Below, one piece after another: positions 1 to 5,827 of a DNA stretch of 6,432 nt. Position numbers and translations under genes: made by a program. Numbering within the stretch: the first letter of the stretch is position 1; each line of letters begins with the position of its first letter. The DNA comes from Gemmatimonadota bacterium (GTDB taxonomy: Bacteria > JAAXHH01), in NCBI GenBank assembly GCA_026713285.1, contig JAPOOT010000338.1:1-6432 (forward strand), read 5' to 3'. Below the pieces are notes generated by a model that was not told the DNA's origin, made no database searches, and saw nothing but the letters and a program-made list of their open reading frames with translations.

Positions 1-1
1 C

Positions 2-1321
2 CCCCTGGACTGTCCCTGGTGCGACCAGGCCGGGGAGTGCAAGCTGCAGGACCATTCCTTCGACCACGGCCGGGGTCACAGCCGGTTCGTCGAGACCAAG
101 CGCGTACCGCCGAAGAAGGACCTCGGACCGCACATCACGCTTTACACGACGCGCTGCATACTGTGCCAGCGCTGCACCCGTTTCTGCGACGAGATCACGG
201 GGACGTCCGAACTCGGCGTCGTGCAGATGGGGAGCAAGTCAGAGATCGCGACCTTCGAGGGCGTCCCCCTGGACAACAAGATGTCGGGGAACGTGGCGGA
301 CATCTGTCCCGTCGGCGCCCTGGTCACCAAGGATTTCCTCTACAAGCCCCGTATCTGGCATTACGACAAGGTGGACACCCTCTGCCCGGGATGCGCCACC
401 GGGTGCAACACCACCCTGGAAGTGATGCACCAGAAGATCTACCGCACCCGTCCCCGGCACAACGAGGCCGTCAACGGGCACTGGATGTGCGACGAAGGCA
501 GGTTCTGCTACCATGACTGGCAGGACGTGGACCGGCTGAAAGCGCCGCTGAAGCAGGTGGACGGCGAACTGCGCCAGGTCACGTGGCCCGATGCCCTGGA
601 CGCCGCCGTCAGCGGCATACAGGCCCTCCTGGCGGACGAAGGGGATTCCGCCATGGGCGTGGTCGGGTCGGCTATGGCGACCAACGAGGAGAACTATCTG
701 CTCGGCTTACTGGGCGCCGGTGCCTTCGGGTCTTCGCGGACCGGCCTCATCCGCAAGCCCGGTGGGGAAGCGTGGACGTCGAAGAGCGGATTTCACATCG
801 ACGCGGACAAGACGCCAAACAGCCGGGGTGCCGGCGACATGCTGGGCGTCGACTCGCTGGACGGCATCCTGCAGGGTATCGACGACGGATCGATACGGGG
901 GCTATACGTACTGGGCGGCGATATCGGCCAGACGCTGTCGCAGGAAGTCGCGGAGGCCTTCCGCAAGCTGGAATTCCTGGTGGTGCACGACGTGCGCCGG
1001 TCCGACCTCGCCGAACTGGCCGACGTGGTCTTCCCGGGTGCGGTTCCGTTCGAGAAGACCGGTACCATGACCAATGCGCAGGGGCGCGCGCAACGCCTGA
1101 ACGCCGCCTTTCCCCAGCCCGGCGGAGCACGGGAGGACGCTGCGATCCTCCGGTACGTGGGACTGCGCATGGGCCTTGAGATGGGCGAAGCCGATCCTGC
1201 CCGGATCCTGGATGAAATCGCCCGAAGCGTGGATGGATACGCGGGACTCACCTATGACCTGATCGGTGATCAGGGCGCCATGACGGGCGGCGAAGGGCCG
1301 TCCGAGGCCGCGGGAGGTTAG
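2..1321 (+). CDS. nuoG: NADH-quinone oxidoreductase subunit G (5' truncated by window edge)
   Basis: This is the iron-sulfur electron-wire subunit in the peripheral arm of complex I. The fragment is 439 residues, numbered here from its first full codon; the N-terminal [2Fe-2S] (N1b) domain lies outside the window. Three cluster sites are visible. N5 has Cys4, Cys7 and Cys13; its His ligand would be the codon ending at base 1, and that base, c, fits a His codon. N4 has Cys52, Cys55 and Cys58, with Cys102 in an ICPVGAL motif. N7 is an exact CxxCxxxCx27C (Cys128, 131, 135, 163), which only some bacteria have. A molybdopterin-oxidoreductase-like domain follows, with ATNEENYLL at about 226-234, DKTPNSRG at about 269-276 and EKTGTMTNAQGRAQ at about 351-364. 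It is much shorter than usual: the whole protein would be about 530-540 aa, against about 700-900 in most relatives. The stop is TAG and nuoH begins 4 bases later. The family call is secure. Confidence 0.96.
   Translation, partial: PLDCPWCDQAGECKLQDHSFDHGRGHSRFVETKRVPPKKDLGPHITLYTTRCILCQRCTRFCDEITGTSELGVVQMGSKSEIATFEGVPLDNKMSGNVADICPVGALVTKDFLYKPRIWHYDKVDTLCPGCATGCNTTLEVMHQKIYRTRPRHNEAVNGHWMCDEGRFCYHDWQDVDRLKAPLKQVDGELRQVTWPDALDAAVSGIQALLADEGDSAMGVVGSAMATNEENYLLGLLGAGAFGSSRTGLIRKPGGEAWTSKSGFHIDADKTPNSRGAGDMLGVDSLDGILQGIDDGSIRGLYVLGGDIGQTLSQEVAEAFRKLEFLVVHDVRRSDLAELADVVFPGAVPFEKTGTMTNAQGRAQRLNAAFPQPGGAREDAAILRYVGLRMGLEMGEADPARILDEIARSVDGYAGLTYDLIGDQGAMTGGEGPSEAAGG
1312..1317 (+). promoter_or_regulatory. 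nuoH ribosome binding site, inside the end of nuoG
   Basis: GGGAGG lies in the last codons of nuoG, 8 bases before the TTG at 1326. The next in-frame ATG (1341) is 23 bases away, too far for this site. The spacing therefore supports TTG as the nuoH start and suggests translational coupling to nuoG. Confidence 0.7.
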
Positions 1322-1325
1322 TGGA

Positions 1326-2384
1326 TTGATCGTCGACCCCATGATCCTGGAAGGCGCAGTCGCCCTGGTCAAAATCGGCATCCTGCTGGGGGTGGTGTTC
1401 ACCACCGTCGCCTACCTCACCTTCATGGAACGCCGGGTAAGCGCCATGATCCAGGACCGGCTCGGTCCCAATCGAGTCGGACCTTTGGGGCTGCTGCAGC
1501 CGCTGGCCGACGGCATCAAGTTCATGTGGAAGGAAGAGTTCATCCCCGCGAGCGCCGATCGCACCCTCTTCGCCATCGCGCCGGCCCTGATCCTGGTGCC
1601 GGCCCTGTTGATCTTTGCCGTCATTCCCGTGGGCGGCGAAGTGACCATCCCGGCCTTCACCCTCTTCGGACTACATATCCAGGAAACCACGACCTCACTG
1701 CAGATCATCGATCTGAACGTAGGGATCCTGTACATCCTGGGCATGACCTCCATCGCCGTGTACGGGATCGCCCTGGGCGGATGGAGCGCAAACAACAAGT
1801 TCACCCTGCTGGGCGGGATCCGGTCGTCGGCGCAGATGATCAGCTACGAACTTTCGCTGGGCCTCTCCATCGTCGGCATCCTGATGCTCACGGGGTCTCT
1901 CCAGATGAGCCGGATCGTCGACGCGCAGGGCGCCTTTCTCGACTGGTTCATTTTCCGGCAGCCGCTGGCATTCCTGATCTTCGTCATCGCGGCCTTTGCA
2001 GAGAACAACCGGTTGCCCTTCGACCTGGTCGAGTGCGAACAGGAACTCGTCGGGGGCTTCCATACGGAATACAGCAGCATGCGGTTCTCCATGTTCATGA
2101 TCGCGGAGTACGCCAGCATGATCGCGGCTTCCGCCTTGATGGCGACCCTCTTCTTCGGGGGATGGCACATGCCCTTCGAAGATCTGGTCGGACCGGGCCT
2201 GGTGACCCTTTACCAGGTGGCCGGGTTCCTGGTCAAGACGGGATTCTTCCTCTTCCTCTATATCTGGGTGAGGTGGTCGCTGCCGCGATTCCGGTATGAT
2301 CAGCTCATGGCGATCGGATGGAAGGTGCTGCTGCCCCTGGCCCTGTTGAACGTGGTATTTACCGCTATATGGATGCTGGTCTGA
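1326..2384 (+). CDS. nuoH: NADH-quinone oxidoreductase subunit H
   Basis: NuoH (ND1 homologue) is the membrane subunit that forms the quinone cavity at the junction with the peripheral arm and begins the proton path. The product is 352 aa, close to the family norm, with the expected eight or so hydrophobic helices. The first signature, ERRVSAMIQDRLGPNRVGP, is at about 35-53. RSSAQMISYE, with the channel Glu175, is at about 166-175. The third-loop signature NRLPFDLVECEQELVGG is at about 228-244, followed by HTEYS at 246-250. Glu236, Glu238, Glu240 and Glu248 match the E. coli Glu216/218/220/228 set. The loop usually reads PFDLPE; here the second Pro is Val235. The TTG start is chosen because GGGAGG sits 8 bases upstream; ATG at 1341 would remove five residues. 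The gene follows nuoG by 4 bases. Confidence 0.97.
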   Translation: MIVDPMILEGAVALVKIGILLGVVFTTVAYLTFMERRVSAMIQDRLGPNRVGPLGLLQPLADGIKFMWKEEFIPASADRTLFAIAPALILVPALLIFAVIPVGGEVTIPAFTLFGLHIQETTTSLQIIDLNVGILYILGMTSIAVYGIALGGWSANNKFTLLGGIRSSAQMISYELSLGLSIVGILMLTGSLQMSRIVDAQGAFLDWFIFRQPLAFLIFVIAAFAENNRLPFDLVECEQELVGGFHTEYSSMRFSMFMIAEYASMIAASALMATLFFGGWHMPFEDLVGPGLVTLYQVAGFLVKTGFFLFLYIWVRWSLPRFRYDQLMAIGWKVLLPLALLNVVFTAIWMLV

Positions 2385-2387
2385 CTC

Positions 2388-2393
2388 GGGAGA
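2388..2393 (+). promoter_or_regulatory. nuoI ribosome binding site
   Basis: GGGAGA lies 9 bases before the ATG at 2403. It directly abuts an in-frame GTG at 2394, leaving no spacer, so the ATG is the likely nuoI start and the GTG is not. Confidence 0.65.
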
Positions 2394-2402
2394 GTGCAAC
2401 CC

Positions 2403-2963
2403 ATGGCAATCGTCGTTGAAGCGCGCAAGATGACCCTGGCGGAACGGCTGTACCTGCCGGCGGTGATCAAGGGCATGCTCCTTACCCTGACCCACCTGTT
2501 CAAGAAAAAGATCACGATGCAGTACCCTGAGGTGCAGAAGGTCCTGCCGCCCGGATACCGCGGCGCTCACCGGCTCAACAAGGACGAGCAGGACCGGATC
2601 AAGTGCGTGGCCTGTGAAATGTGCGCCGTGGCCTGCCCCGCCGATTGCATCACCATCGAAGGCAAGGAAACCGAGTGGGACGACCGGGAAAAGATCCCGC
2701 GCACCTTCCAGATCGACATGCTCCGGTGCATATTCTGCGGCATGTGCGTGGAGGCCTGCCCGGAGGACGCCATCGATATGACGGACAACATCGAACTCGT
2801 GGCCACGACACGAGAAGAAATGATCTGGGACCGGGATCGGCTTCTGAAGAACTACGACGACACCCGGAACCAGGAGGGCACGCTGGGCCAGGTCCTTCGA
2901 AAGAGCCGGAAGGCTTTTACGCGACCCAGGGGAGACCAGCTTCCATCTCCGGGCGGTCATTGA
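2403..2963 (+). CDS. nuoI: NADH-quinone oxidoreductase subunit I
   Basis: NuoI is the 8Fe-ferredoxin-type subunit that carries clusters N6a and N6b and hands electrons to N2 near the quinone site. From the ATG at 2403 the product is 186 aa. An amphipathic N-terminal segment (about 13-35) should lie on the membrane face. Two CxxCxxCxxxCP motifs follow: Cys68/71/74/78 and Cys109/112/115/119. As in other tandem ferredoxins, the fourth Cys of each motif should ligate the other cluster. Cys82 is an extra, non-ligand cysteine. The C-terminal tail after about residue 155 is basic and polar and is not conserved. The ATG start is preferred over the GTG at 2394 on ribosome-binding-site spacing. The gene is 18 bases after nuoH and in the same frame as nuoJ. 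Confidence 0.97.
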   Translation: MAIVVEARKMTLAERLYLPAVIKGMLLTLTHLFKKKITMQYPEVQKVLPPGYRGAHRLNKDEQDRIKCVACEMCAVACPADCITIEGKETEWDDREKIPRTFQIDMLRCIFCGMCVEACPEDAIDMTDNIELVATTREEMIWDRDRLLKNYDDTRNQEGTLGQVLRKSRKAFTRPRGDQLPSPGGH

Positions 2964-2972
2964 TGCATTGAA

Positions 2973-3007
2973 GGGCTGCGGGTAGCCCCTACGGTATTTA
3001 CGGTATC
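2973..3007 (+). promoter_or_regulatory. nuoI-nuoJ spacer: small hairpin and 9-base tandem repeat
   Basis: This 45-base spacer is the longest in the operon. GGGCT (2973-2977) can pair with AGCCC (2984-2988) around a six-base loop. It is followed by two copies of TACGGTAT (2990-2997 and 2999-3006) at a 9-base period, directly before the nuoJ ATG. No Shine-Dalgarno-like purine run stands at the usual distance. The hairpin has no U-run, so it is not a typical intrinsic terminator. Any role in nuoJ translation is inference. Confidence 0.35.
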
Positions 3008-3008
3008 T

Positions 3009-3524
3009 ATGGAACTCTACTTCTTCCTGTTTTTCGCCTTCGTGGCCGTCGCAAGCAGCGTGGCGATGATCCTGCAGCGCAACCCGATTTACTGCGTGCT
3101 CCTGCTCATCATGGTCATGATCTCCATCGCCGGCCTGTACCTGATGCTGGATGCCCAGTTCGTCGCGATCATCCAGATCGTCGTTTATGCCGGGGCCATC
3201 ATGGTGCTGTTCCTTTTCGTCATCATGCTGCTCAACCTGAGCCGCGAGGAGGGCGGAACGTTCCGGATTCAGAAACCGACGGCCGTCATCCTGGCCGTGC
3301 TCCTGTTCCTGCCCGTGGCGGCCATGGTGATGTCGTACGCGGGCGGAGGGACGGCTCCGCCGGCGGCAGGGAGCCAGGCGGGATTCGGCGAAGTGGAACA
3401 GATCGGCACGTTGCTGTTCACGAAATACCTGCTGCCCGTGGAGATCGCGGCCGTGCTCCTGTTGATCGCTATCGTGGGGGCCGTGGTGCTGACGCGCAAG
3501 GGCACCGTTTCCGCCGGCGAATGA
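3009..3524 (+). CDS. nuoJ: NADH-quinone oxidoreductase subunit J
   Basis: NuoJ (ND6 homologue) is a membrane subunit between NuoH and the antiporter-like subunits. Its third helix changes shape during coupling. The product is 171 aa with five hydrophobic segments at about 3-22, 28-47, 51-75, 91-110 and 140-161. Recognisable family blocks are RNPIYCVLLLI at 24-34, QIVVYAGAIMVLFLFVIML at about 56-74 (the helix with the flexible bulge, containing Tyr60) and TKYLLPVEIAAVLLL at 138-152. A Gly/Ala/Pro-rich loop at about 112-125 joins helices 4 and 5. The ATG at 3009 is the only normal start between the nuoI stop and the conserved first helix; only the poor codons ATT (2967) and CTG (2976) lie upstream in frame. 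No clear ribosome binding site is present. The gene is 45 bases after nuoI and 29 before nuoK. Confidence 0.95.
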   Translation: MELYFFLFFAFVAVASSVAMILQRNPIYCVLLLIMVMISIAGLYLMLDAQFVAIIQIVVYAGAIMVLFLFVIMLLNLSREEGGTFRIQKPTAVILAVLLFLPVAAMVMSYAGGGTAPPAAGSQAGFGEVEQIGTLLFTKYLLPVEIAAVLLLIAIVGAVVLTRKGTVSAGE

Positions 3525-3533
3525 GAACCCGAC

Positions 3534-3557
3534 ATGCTGGAATCAAATAACCCATGA
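3534..3557 (+). other. 7-codon mini-ORF overlapping the nuoK start
   Basis: ATG at 3534 opens a frame for MLESNNP and stops at TGA 3555-3557. The stop overlaps the nuoK ATG (3554) in an ATGA arrangement. A GAGAA run (3523-3527) stands 6 bases before the mini-ORF start, whereas nuoK itself has only a weak GGAA at 3539-3542, 11 bases away. It could deliver ribosomes to nuoK by stop-start coupling. An ORF this short may also occur by chance, and no peptide function is claimed. Confidence 0.3.
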
Positions 3558-3856
3558 TCCCTGTCACTTATTACCTGATTCTCAGCGCGGTGCTTTTCCT
3601 GATCGGCACCACCGGCGTGCTGATACGTCGGAACGCGATCATCGTGCTGATGGGCATCGAGTTGATGCTCAACGGGGCCAACCTGTCGTTCGTGGCCTTC
3701 GCCCGGGAGTTCGGCATGGCCGACGGCCACATCTACGTTTTCCTCGTAATCACCGTGGCGGCAGCCGAGGTGGCGATCGGTCTGGCCCTGGTCATCCTGC
3801 TGTTCCGAAACCGTGGAACGGTCAACATCGACGAGGTCCGATCCCTGCGCTGGTAA
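3554..3856 (+). CDS. nuoK: NADH-quinone oxidoreductase subunit K
   Basis: NuoK (ND4L homologue) is a three-helix membrane subunit that contributes part of a proton path next to NuoJ and NuoN. The product is 100 aa, the usual length, with helices at about 4-23, 29-49 and 60-83. The two functionally important glutamates fall exactly at E. coli numbering: Glu36 in MGIELMLN and Glu72 in AAAEVAIGLAL. Basic residues Arg25/Arg26 form the cytoplasmic loop after helix 1. The start is ATG at 3554; its own ribosome binding site is weak, and a 7-codon mini-ORF ends across it. The stop is TAA and nuoL follows after 21 bases. Confidence 0.97.
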   Translation: MIPVTYYLILSAVLFLIGTTGVLIRRNAIIVLMGIELMLNGANLSFVAFAREFGMADGHIYVFLVITVAAAEVAIGLALVILLFRNRGTVNIDEVRSLRW

Positions 3857-3877
3857 CGGGAGCCTTCGAGCACAAAC

Positions 3878-5803
3878 ATGACCGAATCCTTCAGCTACGT
3901 CTGGCTGATCCCCTTCCTGCCCCTGCTGGGCGCATTCATCAACGTATTTTGCAATCGGAATCCCAGGGTGTCCGGAATGATCGCCTGCGCCGCGGTGGCC
4001 GCGTCCTTCCTGCTCGTGCTGGCCGTCTTCTTCCAGCTCATCGGGCTGCCGGCCGGGGAACGCAGCGTCGACGTGGTCGTCTATTCGTGGATAACGACCG
4101 GTACCTTCGCGGTGGACGTGGCCTTCCTGATCGATCCGCTTTCGACGGTCATGATGCTGGTGGTGACGGGCGTCGGATTGCTGATACACGTCTATTCCAT
4201 CGGATACATGGGCAAGGACACGTGCTGCGTCCGGTATTTCTCCTACCTGAACCTGTTCATGTTCGCCATGCTCATCCTCGTGATGGGCAACAACTTCCTC
4301 CTGATGTTCGTAGGCTGGGAGGGCGTCGGCCTCTGCTCCTACCTGCTGATCGGCTTCTGGTGCGAAAGGCAGTCCGCGGCGAACGCGGGCATGAAGGCCT
4401 TCGTGGTGAACCGCGTCGGTGATTTTGCCTTCATCCTCGGCCTGCTCCTGATTTTCCTCTATGCCGGCTCGCTGACCTACGCCGACGTGTTCGCGGCAGA
4501 CCCGAACGTACTCGCCCCGGTCATCACGGCGATCACCCTGCTGCTCTTCATCGGGGCCATGGGCAAGTCCGCCCAGGTCCCCCTCCACGTCTGGCTCCCG
4601 GACGCCATGGAAGGCCCCACGCCGGTCAGCGCGCTGATCCACGCGGCCACCATGGTAACCGCGGGGGTTTACATGGTGGCCCGTTGCCACGCGCTCTTCG
4701 CGCAGTCGGCCACGGCCATGACCGCCGTGGCAGTAGTCGGCGCGTTCACGGCCATTTTCGCCGCGTATATCGCCATGACCCAGTACGACATAAAACGCGT
4801 CCTCGCCTATTCCACCGTGAGCCAGCTGGGATACATGTTCCTGGCATGCGGTGTCGGTTATTTCACCGCGGGCATCTTCCACCTGGTCACCCACGCGTTT
4901 TTCAAGGCCCTGCTGTTCATGGGCGCGGGCAGCGTCATTCACGCCCTGGAACACGCCCTGGAAAAGGGCAAGGATCCCCAGGACCTCCGCAACATGGGCG
5001 GGCTCAGCAGTCTGATGCCGGTAACCTACAAGTCCATGCTGCTGGCCACCCTGGCCATCGCGGGGATCGCGCCATTCGCCGGATTCTTCAGCAAGGACCT
5101 GATCCTGCTGGGCGCCTTCGTCAACGCCCCCGTGCTGTGGGTAGTGGCCCTGGCCACCGCGGTAATGACCGCATTCTACATGTTCCGGCTGCTGTTCATG
5201 ACCTTCGGCGGCAAGACCCGGATGAACCCGCCGGAGACGGAGAAGGTCCACGAATCGTCCCGGGTCATTACCATACCGCTGGTCCTGCTGGCCATTCTTT
5301 CCACCGTGGGTGGTTTCATCGGTATACCCCATGTATTCGCGAAGGGCATGGACCGGTTCGGCGGATTCCTGGCTCCGGTGTTCTCCGGACTGCCGGAAGC
5401 GCCGGTTCCTTCTTCGAGCGTTGAACTGGCCCTGATGGTCCTGACTCTGCTGCTGGCCGCGGCCGGCATCTGGGGCGCCTACACGGTCTACATCCGGGGC
5501 AATACGGTTTTCGACCGCCTGGTACCCCGCGCGCTGTATACGCTCTCGCTGAGGAAGTTCTACGTGGACGAGGTCTACGACGCCCTGATCGTCGGGCCGA
5601 TCAGGAAGATCGCCTGGGGATTCTCGCGCATCGTGGACGCCCTGATCATCGACGGCGGCCTGACCCTGGCCGCGCTCACGGTGCGCAGCGTGGGGAACGT
5701 GATCCGGTACTCGCAAACGGGTGTCGTTCAGCATTACGCGCTGATCATGGTCATCGGCGCACTGGTGGTTATCGCCTACGTCACCGGTTACCTGGGACCC
5801 TAA
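3878..5803 (+). CDS. nuoL: NADH-quinone oxidoreductase subunit L
   Basis: NuoL (ND5 homologue) is the distal antiporter-like proton-channel subunit, with a lateral helix that runs along the membrane arm. The product is a full-length 641 aa. The proton-path residues are all present: Glu148 in FVGWEGVGLCSYLL, Asp182 in NRVGD, Lys230 in GAMGKSAQVPLHVWLPDAM, His255 in LIHAATMV, Lys306 in YDIKRVLAYST, His335/His339/Lys343 in FHLVTHAFFKALLF and Lys406 in FFSKD. The C-terminal part has the lateral-helix and last-membrane-helix region with KFYVDEVYDAL at about 560-570. No truncation or frameshift is seen. The ATG at 3878 has only weak Shine-Dalgarno candidates: GAG 7 bases upstream, and GGGAG (3858-3862) 15 bases upstream. 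The first helix follows directly after the start, which supports it. The gene lies between nuoK (21 bases) and nuoM (24 bases). Confidence 0.98.
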   Translation: MTESFSYVWLIPFLPLLGAFINVFCNRNPRVSGMIACAAVAASFLLVLAVFFQLIGLPAGERSVDVVVYSWITTGTFAVDVAFLIDPLSTVMMLVVTGVGLLIHVYSIGYMGKDTCCVRYFSYLNLFMFAMLILVMGNNFLLMFVGWEGVGLCSYLLIGFWCERQSAANAGMKAFVVNRVGDFAFILGLLLIFLYAGSLTYADVFAADPNVLAPVITAITLLLFIGAMGKSAQVPLHVWLPDAMEGPTPVSALIHAATMVTAGVYMVARCHALFAQSATAMTAVAVVGAFTAIFAAYIAMTQYDIKRVLAYSTVSQLGYMFLACGVGYFTAGIFHLVTHAFFKALLFMGAGSVIHALEHALEKGKDPQDLRNMGGLSSLMPVTYKSMLLATLAIAGIAPFAGFFSKDLILLGAFVNAPVLWVVALATAVMTAFYMFRLLFMTFGGKTRMNPPETEKVHESSRVITIPLVLLAILSTVGGFIGIPHVFAKGMDRFGGFLAPVFSGLPEAPVPSSSVELALMVLTLLLAAAGIWGAYTVYIRGNTVFDRLVPRALYTLSLRKFYVDEVYDALIVGPIRKIAWGFSRIVDALIIDGGLTLAALTVRSVGNVIRYSQTGVVQHYALIMVIGALVVIAYVTGYLGP

Positions 5804-5805
5804 CC

Positions 5806-5820
5806 GAAGGACTCGAAGGT
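5806..5820 (+). promoter_or_regulatory. Tandem ribosome binding sites for nuoM
   Basis: GAAGGA (5806-5811) and GAAGGT (5815-5820) are two purine-rich sites 9 bases apart. The first stands 7 bases before an in-frame GTG (5819). The second stands 7 bases before the ATG (5828). Both starts lead into the same reading frame and differ by only three residues. Confidence 0.6.
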
Positions 5821-5827
5821 GCCGTTC

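Noticed and set aside
2..1321. NuoG region as a formate dehydrogenase or other molybdopterin enzyme
   Set aside because: The N5 and N4 ligand patterns and the position directly before nuoH identify NuoG; no molybdopterin-ligating Cys or Sec motif is seen.
1526..2299. 257-codon + strand ORF inside nuoH
   Set aside because: Out-of-frame shadow of nuoH; Arg/Pro/Gly-rich, typical of GC-rich off-frame translation.
2394..2402. GTG at 2394 as the nuoI start
   Set aside because: It directly abuts the GGGAGA ribosome binding site with no spacer; the ATG at 2403 has proper 9-base spacing.
1695..2960. 421-codon minus-strand ORF opposite nuoH and nuoI
   Set aside because: Codon-aligned antisense shadow of nuoH and nuoI; Cys/His runs are complements of sense codons and form no recognisable motif.
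2973..2990. Intrinsic terminator between nuoI and nuoJ
   Set aside because: The stem is only 5 bp and no T-run follows; it lies inside an operon whose genes must be made together.
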